In this document: piece after piece, positions 9,508-18,433 of the stretch
How the letters are laid out: every line of letters starts with the position of its first letter
Numbering within the stretch: position 1 is the stretch's first letter
NCBI GenBank assembly: GCA_016840025.1
Contig: JAEOTF010000221.1
Coordinates: 1-50,765, forward strand
Reading direction: 5' to 3'
Length of the DNA: 50,765 nt
Origin: Candidatus Hodarchaeota archaeon
Lineage (GTDB): Archaea > Asgardarchaeota > Heimdallarchaeia > Hodarchaeales > YT1-039
Made by a program: the position numbers and the translations under genes
The notes under the pieces: model-generated
What the model was told of the DNA's origin: nothing
Databases searched by the model: none
Seen by the model: only the letters and a program-made list of their open reading frames with translations

Positions 9508-9648
9508 TTCTCAGAATGGCTATCTTACCTACATATGGTTTCAAAATGGCTGCCTACAATCTGAGAACGGGAACCCCGATTTTCAGAACGTCTCCCGAAC
9601 TCCACACCCATTCTCAGAACGGATGTCATCAATCTGAGAATGAGAACC
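9508..9648 (+). repeat. Cluster of TTCTCAG-type direct and inverted repeats
   Basis: The motif TTCTCAGAAYGG occurs at 9508-9519 and 9611-9622. Its complement occurs inside two 19-base direct repeats (CAATCTGAGAACGGGAACC at 9557-9575 and CAATCTGAGAATGAGAACC at 9630-9648, 17 of 19 identical). A weaker copy, TTTCAGAACG, is at 9581-9590. Spacing is irregular, 20-50 bases, in alternating orientation. This fits a transposon end, a protein-binding array or a regulatory region better than a CRISPR. Another copy is at 8559-8576. Confidence 0.55.
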
Positions 9649-9839
9649 ACCACTTCTCACATGCTTCCATTTCACCAACACATAACTTTTACTCAAATTT
9701 TTGATGAGACACCTCATACTAAGGGTATTTTTGAACTTTTTAAATTTTCTCCTTGATGTCCTATTCTTTGACTTCTATTCACTCAATAGAGCGCTCTCCG
9801 AACCACTTTAGCAGTTCCCAAAAACTTGGCCAAACTTGG

Positions 9840-10300
9840 ACATTACCAGGCCAAGGGCGGAGGAGAGGTCTTCTTCTTCACTTTCACCTCTCTCTTCCAA
9901 ATGATTAAAAAGTTCGAAGACTTGGAAGAAATCAGTACAGGAGCACGTTTGAAGCGGACAGAACCGCCGTTTCTCAAGGCGACCTGGGCGCTGTAGACGG
10001 GCTTACGGACTCGACGACACGGACAGCAACCGAGATTCCGATCTTGTTGCACTCACAAGATAGAGTTGGCTAGAGGCTTGAATGCACGCCAATGACAATT
10101 TGGTTAAGGCCGAAGAACCTATCTGCAAGAAGATTGGACAGATGGTAACATCTGTCATCCCCATGGGCTATATGCGTATGGGGCAGCCCCCCGAAACGGG
10201 TTCACATTAATCGTGGAAAAGTTGGGCCATGTTTTCACGCATGTCCAAGTTTTGCAAGGTTTGGAGTTTCGGTAGCACCTACTTCAGTTTGTAGGTCAAT
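9840..10300. other. GC-rich hairpin-rich noncoding segment, candidate structured RNA or element end
   Basis: No convincing gene lies between 9481 and 10440. Part of this gap is clearly richer in GC than the chromosome and contains several perfect hairpins. GACAGATG/CATCTGTC (10137-10156) closes a GTAA tetraloop of GNRA type. CCCCAT/ATGGGG is at 10159-10183, CCCG/CGGG around an AAA loop at 10190-10200, and ACCTAC/GTAGGT at 10277-10296. The order does not match RNase P or SRP RNA as I know them. A frame near 9905 reads FEDLEEISTGARLKR and loosely recalls a TnpB RuvC-II segment, so decayed transposon is an alternative. The orientation is unknown. Confidence 0.35.
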
Positions 10301-10440
10301 TCAAACCACAGCAAATTTTCTTTTGTTTCATATCTAAACTGCCCTCTCTGGCGTTTTTAATTGTTGTGCTGACGTGGAGGGGTGAATTGAGGGGTTTAAA
10401 AAGAAAATGCCCTACACATCTATAGACGCACAACGGAGTC

Positions 10441-12495
10441 TTGGCATGGATGTCGTCCGCAGCCTTCCCCTCTCTTCAAACCCCAGTCATCCGCACCTAT
10501 CAGGTGGGGTTGCGTTTTGAGGGGCAGACACGAGATGTCCGGCGCCAGCAGGAAGTACAGGCCAACCAAATCATCCGTGAGTTACAACACACCTTACATG
10601 AGAAGATCACGGCAGAACGAGCGGAGCAAGCCATTACCGTCCTCCGTAGGCATCCCGGGTGGAGTGGAACAACCGGTGCCGCAAAATTAGCGAAGGTGTT
10701 GGCAGATCGGAGTAACATTGGACAGGCGGCCTATTTAATCTTACTGAACGCTGCCAAAGGGGTAATCGACCGTGAACAGAAACTGCAGGTTTTTTTAGAG
10801 TTCTTACGAAACGACGTGGACGCCCTGGTCGAATGGCTGGTGTTCGGACGGACACCGTATCTCGAACAACGCTTGACATACCATTTCGGGCTTCATTTTG
10901 ATTATTGTCGGAACCTCGTCCTGTCAGCACGGCGCACCCTTGACCCGGTCTTACCGACTTCTCATCGCCTCACCGCGCCTCTGCCTTCTCTTTCAATCCC
11001 GGAGTGCCTTCAGGCTATTGACCACTTTACCCAGACTAAACTTCAGGAGTTAGCCCAACTTCAGGAATTGTCGGAAAACCAACAACGGTTCCAACAAAAG
11101 CTACGGAAACTCCACCACTACCGCCAGCAAGTGGCTGAACAGTTGTCCTCATGGATAGCGGAATGGAACCAGCCAACTGAAACCACACCTGCGTCCCGCT
11201 GGAAGTTCCTGAAACAATTGAGTAAGACGGTTCATGTTACCCTGGCGTCGTTGAAAAAACCCCCAACCCCCAATGCCTATGTCTATTTGTCCAGTCTACG
11301 GGGTATTCTTGTCTCCGCACTCTTACCGTATTTGCAAGCTAATGAGACTGTGAAAAAATTACACGAGACCCATAGTTACCGCGTAGAGCAGTTAGTCCCC
11401 AAACCCTTTAGAAAGAAGAACAGAAAAGCTTCCAAGTTATTACCGCTCCCCCTTGTGATGGGCTCCAAATATGTCGTAGGGCGCCCGGGCAATAATGGCG
11501 CCTTGACCGCGCTCCTACGCGAAGAAGGTGAGTTTCAGATGCAGATTTGGCGTCCGCGTCAGAAACGCCGGCACATTCAGGCCACCCTTCGTATTCATTC
11601 TAAACTACGCGACTTCCTTGCTAATGGCGCCCAGATTAGACTTGTCGTGCTCCGCAGTGGTCTCCCGCCGGCGAATAAACTGCGGGTCTCTCTGGTGTTG
11701 GAAGGGCACTATTGGATGTTTCTCAGTCGCACCGCGATAGAACAGATGCCAGTCCCTTTTTATCCCGTAGATGTTCCTGTAGATGCGCTGGGGTTGGATC
11801 TGAATCGCCCCAGTCCCTATATGCTGACCTTTTCGGAACCCATTCAGATGCCCCCGCTCCTGCTCAAGTTGTGCCAGCGATTTAAGCATCTAGGTGAAGT
11901 AATCCACCAGGTAAGTAAAGCGGTGACACGCGCGGAGAATTGGGTTCGTCATTTTCCGTCTGTATTCAGTGTGCGCTATCGTACCAAGATGCAGGGAGAA
12001 CTCAAGCGTGTGTATGATCGACGGGCGCGGCTTTTAGCCGAATTGAAGCGAGGCAGTTTTCGGTTCGTTGCGAGTGTACTAGTCCAGACTTATTGTTCCT
12101 TGTTCTGTATTGAGAACCTTCATTTGACGGCTCGAGGCACACGGGGCGCGTTAGCTAAAGCTGTTCTCGCCATGCCCGATGAGGAAGACCTGTATATGCG
12201 TGCCGTGCTCCTTGCGAGTTATATCACTGCCCGTCCAATTACCCTGCGGAAAGTTAATCCTGCCTATACCAGTCAAGGGACGCATTTGTCTTGTTCGGTG
12301 TCCCCGCCTGGGCGGTTAATCCGCCATGAGGGTACGTGGGACTATGCTAGGTGTTCGGTCTGTCAGCACCTTGTGAACACCCATCAGGAAGCAGCGCACC
12401 ATATTCGTGAGCTCGGTATTGCCATGGGTGACTTTCCCATTTATCTCATCCCTTCGCCGCTGTTCGCATACCTAGCGGCCCCTCTCTCCCTTTAG
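10441..12495 (+). CDS. TnpB-like RuvC protein with altered third catalytic motif
   Basis: This 684-residue protein has a C-terminal half with the TnpB/Cas12-type RuvC layout. RuvC-I is GLDLNR (Asp453), RuvC-II is FCIENLHL (Glu558), and the TnpB hallmark PAYTSQ is followed by a zinc-knuckle pattern His615-LS-Cys618 and Cys638-SV-Cys641. The motif that normally reads RD-NAA-NI is here NTHQEAAHHI, with His648 where the catalytic Asp is expected. The first knuckle is HxxC instead of CxxC. The roughly 440-residue N-terminal part is helical and larger than in ordinary TnpB (about 400 residues in total). The start may be TTG 10441 or ATG 10450. A TATA-like TTTAAAAAG lies at about 10397. GC content is well above that of neighbouring genes, which suggests transfer. 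Nuclease activity is doubtful; an RNA-guided binding role is possible. Confidence 0.75.
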   Translation: MAWMSSAAFPSLQTPVIRTYQVGLRFEGQTRDVRRQQEVQANQIIRELQHTLHEKITAERAEQAITVLRRHPGWSGTTGAAKLAKVLADRSNIGQAAYLILLNAAKGVIDREQKLQVFLEFLRNDVDALVEWLVFGRTPYLEQRLTYHFGLHFDYCRNLVLSARRTLDPVLPTSHRLTAPLPSLSIPECLQAIDHFTQTKLQELAQLQELSENQQRFQQKLRKLHHYRQQVAEQLSSWIAEWNQPTETTPASRWKFLKQLSKTVHVTLASLKKPPTPNAYVYLSSLRGILVSALLPYLQANETVKKLHETHSYRVEQLVPKPFRKKNRKASKLLPLPLVMGSKYVVGRPGNNGALTALLREEGEFQMQIWRPRQKRRHIQATLRIHSKLRDFLANGAQIRLVVLRSGLPPANKLRVSLVLEGHYWMFLSRTAIEQMPVPFYPVDVPVDALGLDLNRPSPYMLTFSEPIQMPPLLLKLCQRFKHLGEVIHQVSKAVTRAENWVRHFPSVFSVRYRTKMQGELKRVYDRRARLLAELKRGSFRFVASVLVQTYCSLFCIENLHLTARGTRGALAKAVLAMPDEEDLYMRAVLLASYITARPITLRKVNPAYTSQGTHLSCSVSPPGRLIRHEGTWDYARCSVCQHLVNTHQEAAHHIRELGIAMGDFPIYLIPSPLFAYLAAPLSL

Positions 12496-12688
12496 CAGAT
12501 CAATAGTAGATTTGCATAAAGTCATCGTATGCGTCTCTGCCGACATATTTGCCAATTTATGGTATAAGAAATTTTGAGGAATTTAAGGTTTTTAACAGTT
12601 AACTTAGGGGAGAATATAAAAAGAACTATCTTAAATGGATAAAAGGAAGAATATTCTAAACCCTAAGTAAATACTAATTATAAATCCA

Positions 12689-13840
12689 TTATTTGAGTTT
12701 TTCTACTGTTCCAAAGTCGCGATATAATGACAATTCCTCAAGGATCACCTTATCTTTCTCATTAATTTTATCCGCGACTAAACGGGCCAGAACCTCACCA
12801 AGACCAGGTCCAATCATATAACCTTGACCGCACATACCAACAGCATTAATATAACCATCAATTTCTTTCACTGAACCAACAATTGGGCTTGCATCTGGCG
12901 TCATAGGATAAGTACCCCGCCATGTTCGTCGGACTTTGATATTTTTCAGTCGAGGAACTAACTGAACCATTCTTTTTGCGACTTGAGGTAAAAAAACACT
13001 GGTTTCTCGTTTATCTACCCCAATAATTGGTGGAGCGGGGGTAATGCAGAAGACTATCTTCCCACTTTGGTTTTGGTAAAAATAGTAGTTCTTGCTGTCT
13101 TTTGAAGGTCTTATGTCTACAACCATGGGTGAAAAAAAGCGTCTGACAGGTTCAGTAATTCCACCTTCATGTGAATCGGGAACAACTGGAATATCTACAT
13201 GAGCCATTTTCGCAATGTCTTTTGCAAAAGAACCTGCTGCGTTTAAGACGAATCGAGAGGTATAACTGCCTTTCGTAGTCTTAACTCCTTTAATATGACC
13301 ATTTTCGCTAAGAAGATCTGTTACTTGCTCCTTGAACTTGAATTCTATGTCTAGATTCTTTGCATGACGATAAAAAGCATTAATAGCCTTTAATGGTGAA
13401 GCATTGCCATCCTCGGGAGAAAAAGTACCTCCAAGGAGACTATCTTCTGCTATACCAGGAACTAGCTCTTTAACTTTATTTGCATCTATATAATCAATGT
13501 TTAATCCATATTCCTTTTGTAATTTGACAGTATCTTTGAGGAGTTTTTCATGCTCCGAGTTATATGCGACAAAAGTATAACCACCCGAAATCCAATCAAC
13601 TGTCTCGCCATGTTTCTCTTCCCAAGTTGAGAAAATCTCAATGGACCGTTGACAGGTCCATATCTTTGCTCTTTGAGAATGTGTGGCTCTAATACCCCCA
13701 ATAGCATGTTTATTTTCCCCTTGCCCCGGAGAAGGATACATGTCAATCGTTAGAGTTTTTAACCCTTCTTCACCCATAGCCATGGCTGTAGGGGTACCAA
13801 CACTCCCAGCTCCAATAATGATGCAATCATATTGCGCCAT
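12689..13840 (-). CDS. FAD-dependent oxidoreductase, DAO family (sarcosine/proline/glycine oxidase beta-like)
   Basis: This 383-residue protein has an N-terminal dinucleotide-binding loop IIGAGSVGTPTAMAMGEEG. It carries the C-terminal DAO-family signature region with RRTWRGTYPMTPDASPIVG and GMCGQGYMIGPGLGEVLA. It resembles the beta subunit of heterotetrameric sarcosine oxidase, dye-linked L-proline dehydrogenase and HcnC/opine oxidases, which oxidise N-alkyl amino acids via FAD. The ATG overlaps the stop codon of the upstream 696-aa gene (TAATG), so the two are translationally coupled and presumably form one complex. The exact amine or imino-acid substrate cannot be read from the sequence. 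It is cytoplasmic or membrane-associated, with no signal peptide. Confidence 0.85.
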   Translation of the reverse strand: MAQYDCIIIGAGSVGTPTAMAMGEEGLKTLTIDMYPSPGQGENKHAIGGIRATHSQRAKIWTCQRSIEIFSTWEEKHGETVDWISGGYTFVAYNSEHEKLLKDTVKLQKEYGLNIDYIDANKVKELVPGIAEDSLLGGTFSPEDGNASPLKAINAFYRHAKNLDIEFKFKEQVTDLLSENGHIKGVKTTKGSYTSRFVLNAAGSFAKDIAKMAHVDIPVVPDSHEGGITEPVRRFFSPMVVDIRPSKDSKNYYFYQNQSGKIVFCITPAPPIIGVDKRETSVFLPQVAKRMVQLVPRLKNIKVRRTWRGTYPMTPDASPIVGSVKEIDGYINAVGMCGQGYMIGPGLGEVLARLVADKINEKDKVILEELSLYRDFGTVEKLK

Positions 13841-15930
13841 TATTTCTTTACCTCCTTGACACCCGCAAAGATCCCTAATGGCACTTCAACGAACAACGGA
13901 CGCTTGGTACCGGGCGTGATGTCTTCCAAAGGAATTCCTTCTTCACGAAAAAGCCGTAATATCAAAGATTCGCACGTTTTAGCCCCGCAGGCTCCCATTG
14001 CGGCGTGAGTGATTGCCTTAATTTGATTAACATCAGTCACTCCTTTTCGGATCCAGCCTCGAAGTTCACCTGCAGTAACACGTTCACAGCGACAAACGAT
14101 GGCTTCATCGGTCAATGGAGGTCTGTGATAAACTTGCATTGGTTCAATAACCTCATTGGCTTGTATTTTTATACCTATCGCCTGCTTAGCAATCTCTTTG
14201 GGCAATCTAACAACAACTAATACCGTTCGGGGATATTCTTTTAGCTTACGAGTTCTTATTACCTCAAATTGACCGAGTTCACCACTGTTACTCATAATTA
14301 TGATCTTATCGCCCTTAGCCGGTCCTTCTTTTGTAATCTCATACGGTATAGTTACTAATGGGTTTTCTGCATCTCTACGATGATCGACAAGAGTAATCGC
14401 TAAACCCGGGCATACAGCAACACATCGTCCACATCCAGTGCACGATTCTTCACCTTTATAATAAGGAAGACCAGTTATCAAATCTTCCTCTGTATTAATT
14501 TGATGCTGGGGACAAACAGTTGTACAAGGATTACAGGGGATGTCTTGAGTGCAATGAAATACAGGGAATACTCCTTCTTCATCATCTTGACATCTATATA
14601 GCTCTTCTATGGGTTCAGGAGGGTGTGCTTTCATAACAGCTGCTTTTTTATCTAGTTCAGCGACATTTTCCCCAGTCTCTATCCCCATTGACTCTAAGAT
14701 CTTTACACCTTCAATTCGGCCAGTAAAAATAGCTGCGGAAGCTTCCGCTATCTCCTGAGCATCACCTGCAACCCATACTTCCATCCCATATTCTTTCGCT
14801 TTTTCATAAAATTCATTGACTGGGTCTAATCCAACTGCGATAAGAATCGTGTCACAAAGAAAAGACTTTTCTGTCTCTGGAACGGGATTCCAGTTTTCAT
14901 CTAATTGACCAATAGTAATCGATTCAACTTTTTCATTCCCATTTGCGGATAAGATGGTATGTGAAGTATAAATTGGCACACCTAAACGTCTAAGTTTATC
15001 TTCATGGACTTTGTAACCACCACATTTGGGAAGAGCCTCAACTAAGCCAACGACATCTATCCCAGCTTGAATAGCATGATACCCAGCTATTAAACCAACA
15101 TTTCCCCCACCAATTATGAATATTCGTTCGGAGGATCTAATGAGATCTCGATTAACTAAGGTTTGGAAGGCACCTGCACCATAGACTCCTGGTAAAGTAT
15201 CGCCAGGGAAAATAAGCATTTTCTCGCGAGCACCTGTCGCTACAAGCAATTTTTTGGACTTTACAAGGATATATTCCTCATTATTCTTGAGAATACCAAT
15301 TAGACCATCACTGAAGACAGCAAGAGCGGTACTGTTAAGCCAAATATCGACATTAGAGAAAGAACGAACGACATCACCAAGAATTTCTGCAATTTCGATC
15401 CCTCTTTTCCCTGCATAAACATCCTCTTGTGATCCAAAGAATTTATGGGTTTGAAGGACTAATTTCCCACCTAATCGGTCTTTATCATCAATAATAATGA
15501 TATTAATGCCTTTTTCTGCCATCACCTTCGCAGCGGATAGTCCAGATGGACCGCCGCCAATAATCAAGACATCTATTTCAATTCTAGGAATCTCTGAAAT
15601 TTCAGGCATTTTATCATCTGCGGGTAATTCAGGTAATCCTATACACCTTTCTATTATATCTCCTTCACTTATAGCAGTCATACAGCTTTTCACAGGCGTT
15701 CCGTTCACAATAACCATACATTGCGCACATTGACCGTTGGCACAGAAAATGCCTTGTGATGAGCCATCTTTAGGATGATGACCAAAAATTTGAATACCAT
15801 TTGCAAACAACGCAGAAGAAATCATTTCACCTTGTTTTGCATAGAGTTCTTGCCCCTCAAAAGTGAATTTTACACTTTTAAAATCAGTTATTGGAAGAAT
15901 CGGATGTTCTGTGAAGCGTTTTCCTTTCAT
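13840..15930 (-). CDS. Multidomain FAD/NAD/Fe-S dehydrogenase alpha subunit (sarcosine/proline/opine dehydrogenase type)
   Basis: This 696-residue protein is a fusion. Residues 20-95 form a [2Fe-2S] ferredoxin-like domain (Cys63, 68, 71, 83). A pyridine-nucleotide disulfide oxidoreductase domain follows, with an FAD loop IIGGGPSG (about 123-130) and a second loop IIGGGNVG. Next comes a 4Fe-4S module (CNPCTTVCPQ and CTGCGRCVAVCPG), and last a BFD-like [2Fe-2S] domain (CRCERVTAGEL, then CGAKTC). The order fits HcnA-HcnB or the alpha subunit of sarcosine/proline/opine dehydrogenases with an inserted bacterial-type ferredoxin. Electrons from the DAO partner probably pass through these clusters to ferredoxin or a membrane acceptor. 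The start is ATG 15930. The two-gene operon ends at 12689. Confidence 0.85.
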   Translation of the reverse strand: MKGKRFTEHPILPITDFKSVKFTFEGQELYAKQGEMISSALFANGIQIFGHHPKDGSSQGIFCANGQCAQCMVIVNGTPVKSCMTAISEGDIIERCIGLPELPADDKMPEISEIPRIEIDVLIIGGGPSGLSAAKVMAEKGINIIIIDDKDRLGGKLVLQTHKFFGSQEDVYAGKRGIEIAEILGDVVRSFSNVDIWLNSTALAVFSDGLIGILKNNEEYILVKSKKLLVATGAREKMLIFPGDTLPGVYGAGAFQTLVNRDLIRSSERIFIIGGGNVGLIAGYHAIQAGIDVVGLVEALPKCGGYKVHEDKLRRLGVPIYTSHTILSANGNEKVESITIGQLDENWNPVPETEKSFLCDTILIAVGLDPVNEFYEKAKEYGMEVWVAGDAQEIAEASAAIFTGRIEGVKILESMGIETGENVAELDKKAAVMKAHPPEPIEELYRCQDDEEGVFPVFHCTQDIPCNPCTTVCPQHQINTEEDLITGLPYYKGEESCTGCGRCVAVCPGLAITLVDHRRDAENPLVTIPYEITKEGPAKGDKIIIMSNSGELGQFEVIRTRKLKEYPRTVLVVVRLPKEIAKQAIGIKIQANEVIEPMQVYHRPPLTDEAIVCRCERVTAGELRGWIRKGVTDVNQIKAITHAAMGACGAKTCESLILRLFREEGIPLEDITPGTKRPLFVEVPLGIFAGVKEVKK

Positions 15931-16232
15931 TATCAGTCATTTTTTTTGTTCTAATTCCTTCAGATATTATTTTCTAGGAATTTATTTTTGAAATATGAAT
16001 AGTTATGAATATTACAACCATCAGGAATGTGCTATTGTAACCATTGTGCATTCGCTATATAAAGGCGAAAGAATTGCCAATATCTCCTCGATTATGATTG
16101 AACCTATTCCTACTCTTTTCAAAGGCTCAGAAGATTGTAGATACGCGCTGCTTTAATGAACCAAGCGATTGAATCGTTCCAACAAACCCGCCTACAACGG
16201 TTAGATGCGAAATATTAGCGGAAGAAAAAGCC
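15931..16232. other. Intergenic region between divergent genes
   Basis: This 302-base gap separates the dehydrogenase operon from the second NosD-like gene. It contains a TATATAAA box at about 16054 on the plus strand, roughly 180 bases before the NosD ATG. It also holds a short coding-like tail ending at TAG 16216-16218 (AIESFQQTRLQRLDAKY), perhaps the end of a decayed gene. Nothing else is recognisable. Confidence 0.3.
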
Positions 16233-18278
16233 ATGAAATCAATATCATTATTTATCGGGTGTATCTGTCTGGTATTGTCAGTAGGAATACTGATTCAAGA
16301 CTCTGCGATTGAAGCCTCGGAACTTCCACCTCTTGATCCTTCACAAGTTGGGTCAACACATGCTGCCCTTTTAACAATTGTTTCCTCGAGTTATACCCCC
16401 CACGCACCTATTGAAGTTTCTAACGATATAGAGCTAACAGCTATCGCAGGAAGTGGAACAGGGACTAAAGCAGATCCATATTTGATAGAAGGGTGGAACA
16501 TCACCACGTCTGGAAATGGAATCTCGGTTCAGTCCACTACAAAGCATTTTATCATCCGTGATTGCTGGATAAAAACAGGAAGAAGTAGCTATACTACAGG
16601 AATTGTCATACAAAATGTAGTAGAGGGAACGGCGATAATAAGTAATAATTTCTGCCTAAATAATTATCGCGGTATCGAAATCGTGGCTTCTGCTTCTATT
16701 CTTGTGGTTAATAACACCTGTCGGTCCAACGAAGAGGTCGGTATCTCTGTGACTGGATCTAAAAATACTACGGTAATTCACAACTCGTGTAATAATAATG
16801 CACAAAGTATCACCAATAGTAATCCGGTTAAATCGCTTTCTTATATTCATCCGGTGGGTGGAGTCATTGTTAGTGGTTCTTCTGCTTCAAGGATCCTTAA
16901 TAATACGTGCAATCACAATACTGGCAGCGGTATCTTTATTCGGGGTTCGACTAATACAACTATTACCCATAATAAGTGTAGCTACAATACAGGGGCGGGG
17001 ATCGATATTGTAGACACACCGGGGTTAACTCTCCGAAGGAACAGCTGCCAAAGAAACCACATGGGCATTGAATTTTGGACTGACGCAGATCCCATCCCCT
17101 TCCTTTCGAAGAATTGCACCCTAACGGAGAATCTACTGATAGAAAATTCTGGCTATGGAATTTCGCTCTCTTCCGCGTCGGAGAACTTACTCTATCATAA
17201 TACTTTCTTAGTCAATAATAATGACGCGGTTCAAGCCCTTGACAAAGGGGTCAACAATACGTGGTTTCATTCATCTACTCAAGGGGGTAATTACTGGTTA
17301 GACTATAATGGCACGGGAGCATACTTCATCGTAGGTTCTGGGAATGCTATTGACCCTTATCCGCTTGGAGACGTCCTCGATTATGATGAGGACGGGCTGC
17401 CCAATGGTTGGGAGTACCGAATAGGGTTCAATGTTACTTTGAATGAAGCAGAGGGCGATTATGACGGAGACGGATTACCGAATCTGTGGGAGTACCAACG
17501 AGAGTTCAATGCAATTGACCCTCGAGATGCTTCGGATGACTCCGATGGAGATGGACTGACCAATTTACAGGAATATCACTTCGGAACACATCCCAAAAAT
17601 AGTGATACAGACGGAGATAAGATTCCCGATGCCTATGAATGGGAGCATCAGTTGAATGGCACCCTAAATGACGCAGCGGAAGATGCGGACAACGATGGGC
17701 TCTCTAACTTCCAAGAATACCAACATGGCTCCAATCCCCAAGATCGCGACTCCGATAATGATTTCTTCCCCGATGGCTTGGATTATAATTGGTGGGGCAA
17801 TCCACGCGTGAAATGGGATAATCCGTTAACACGGGGGTTATTCCTCGCTTTTTTACTCGGTACGGGGCTCTGGGGTGCTTTTCTCACCCGCCAATTACCC
17901 ATTCTTCATCGAATGCAGAAACAGCAACTCCAACACTTACAGCAGCAGGTAGACCGATTTCAGGCGAAGATATTAGTTTTTCACACTCTCGACAGCTTAC
18001 AGGAGTTGGAAGAAGCCGCTGACCTGATCCACCAATTATTTAAGGAATGTACCCAAACCATCCAAAGTACCCAGCACCTTATCTCCCGTAAGGGGCTGCC
18101 CCCTTTTCTCCGTCCCGATCTGACCCCCTTTGAAACTATTGCGACTTCCATGACCGAAATCCACACGGAATTTCAGCACACGCGGCTAACGCGGGTGCAA
18201 GAGTTTATGGTGCATGAAGGCTCGTTCCTCGATTCTACAGAGGAGAATTCTAACAATTCATCGCTCGATAGGCACTAA
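16233..18278 (+). CDS. Membrane-anchored NosD-like beta-helix protein with calcium-binding linker and cytoplasmic tail
   Basis: This 681-residue protein has a signal peptide at residues 1-25 (SLFIGCICLVLSVGILIQ). A NosD-type parallel beta-helix (about 65-385) follows, with SGTGTKADPYLIEGWNIT and many NNTC repeats. Next is a run of acidic DxDxDG loops (YDEDGLPNG, DYDGDGLPN, DSDGDGLTN, DTDGDKIPD, DADNDGLSN) resembling thrombospondin type-3/dockerin calcium sites. A transmembrane helix (LFLAFLLGTGLWGAFL, about 535-552) precedes a Gln/Leu-rich coiled coil of about 130 residues predicted to be cytoplasmic. It is a paralog of the partial protein at 1-1815, sharing the N-terminal block. The tail is unusual for a NosD protein and could dock an intracellular partner. 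GC is slightly higher than in its neighbours. Confidence 0.75.
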   Translation: MKSISLFIGCICLVLSVGILIQDSAIEASELPPLDPSQVGSTHAALLTIVSSSYTPHAPIEVSNDIELTAIAGSGTGTKADPYLIEGWNITTSGNGISVQSTTKHFIIRDCWIKTGRSSYTTGIVIQNVVEGTAIISNNFCLNNYRGIEIVASASILVVNNTCRSNEEVGISVTGSKNTTVIHNSCNNNAQSITNSNPVKSLSYIHPVGGVIVSGSSASRILNNTCNHNTGSGIFIRGSTNTTITHNKCSYNTGAGIDIVDTPGLTLRRNSCQRNHMGIEFWTDADPIPFLSKNCTLTENLLIENSGYGISLSSASENLLYHNTFLVNNNDAVQALDKGVNNTWFHSSTQGGNYWLDYNGTGAYFIVGSGNAIDPYPLGDVLDYDEDGLPNGWEYRIGFNVTLNEAEGDYDGDGLPNLWEYQREFNAIDPRDASDDSDGDGLTNLQEYHFGTHPKNSDTDGDKIPDAYEWEHQLNGTLNDAAEDADNDGLSNFQEYQHGSNPQDRDSDNDFFPDGLDYNWWGNPRVKWDNPLTRGLFLAFLLGTGLWGAFLTRQLPILHRMQKQQLQHLQQQVDRFQAKILVFHTLDSLQELEEAADLIHQLFKECTQTIQSTQHLISRKGLPPFLRPDLTPFETIATSMTEIHTEFQHTRLTRVQEFMVHEGSFLDSTEENSNNSSLDRH

Positions 18279-18433
18279 ATAAATAGGGTTTCAAGAGCTA
18301 TAGGGAAATCTAATACAGTCCCTTACTTAGCGGTTATTTACATAAAATCGTTTTAATTTCATAAAATAATAGTACATTCGTATATGATTACATTTTTAGG
18401 AGAGAGTAACGCCCGTTTCAGGTGTGATGTATT

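Noticed and set aside
9508..9648. CRISPR array
   Set aside because: Repeats are short, of mixed orientation and irregularly spaced, with no cas genes nearby.
9843..10052. Minus-strand 69-aa frame (CPCRRVRKPVYSAQV)
   Set aside because: Biased composition, no ribosome-binding site, and overlaps the hairpin-rich segment.
9840..10300. RNase P or SRP RNA
   Set aside because: Only loose matches (such as ACAGAACC and a GNRA loop); the conserved cores do not line up in order.
10285..10310. tRNA T-arm-like sequence GGTCAATTCAAACC
   Set aside because: No acceptor, D or anticodon arm can be built around it.
10441..12495. Cas12-type CRISPR effector
   Set aside because: No array or adaptation genes, and the PAYTSQ/zinc-knuckle pattern fits TnpB better.
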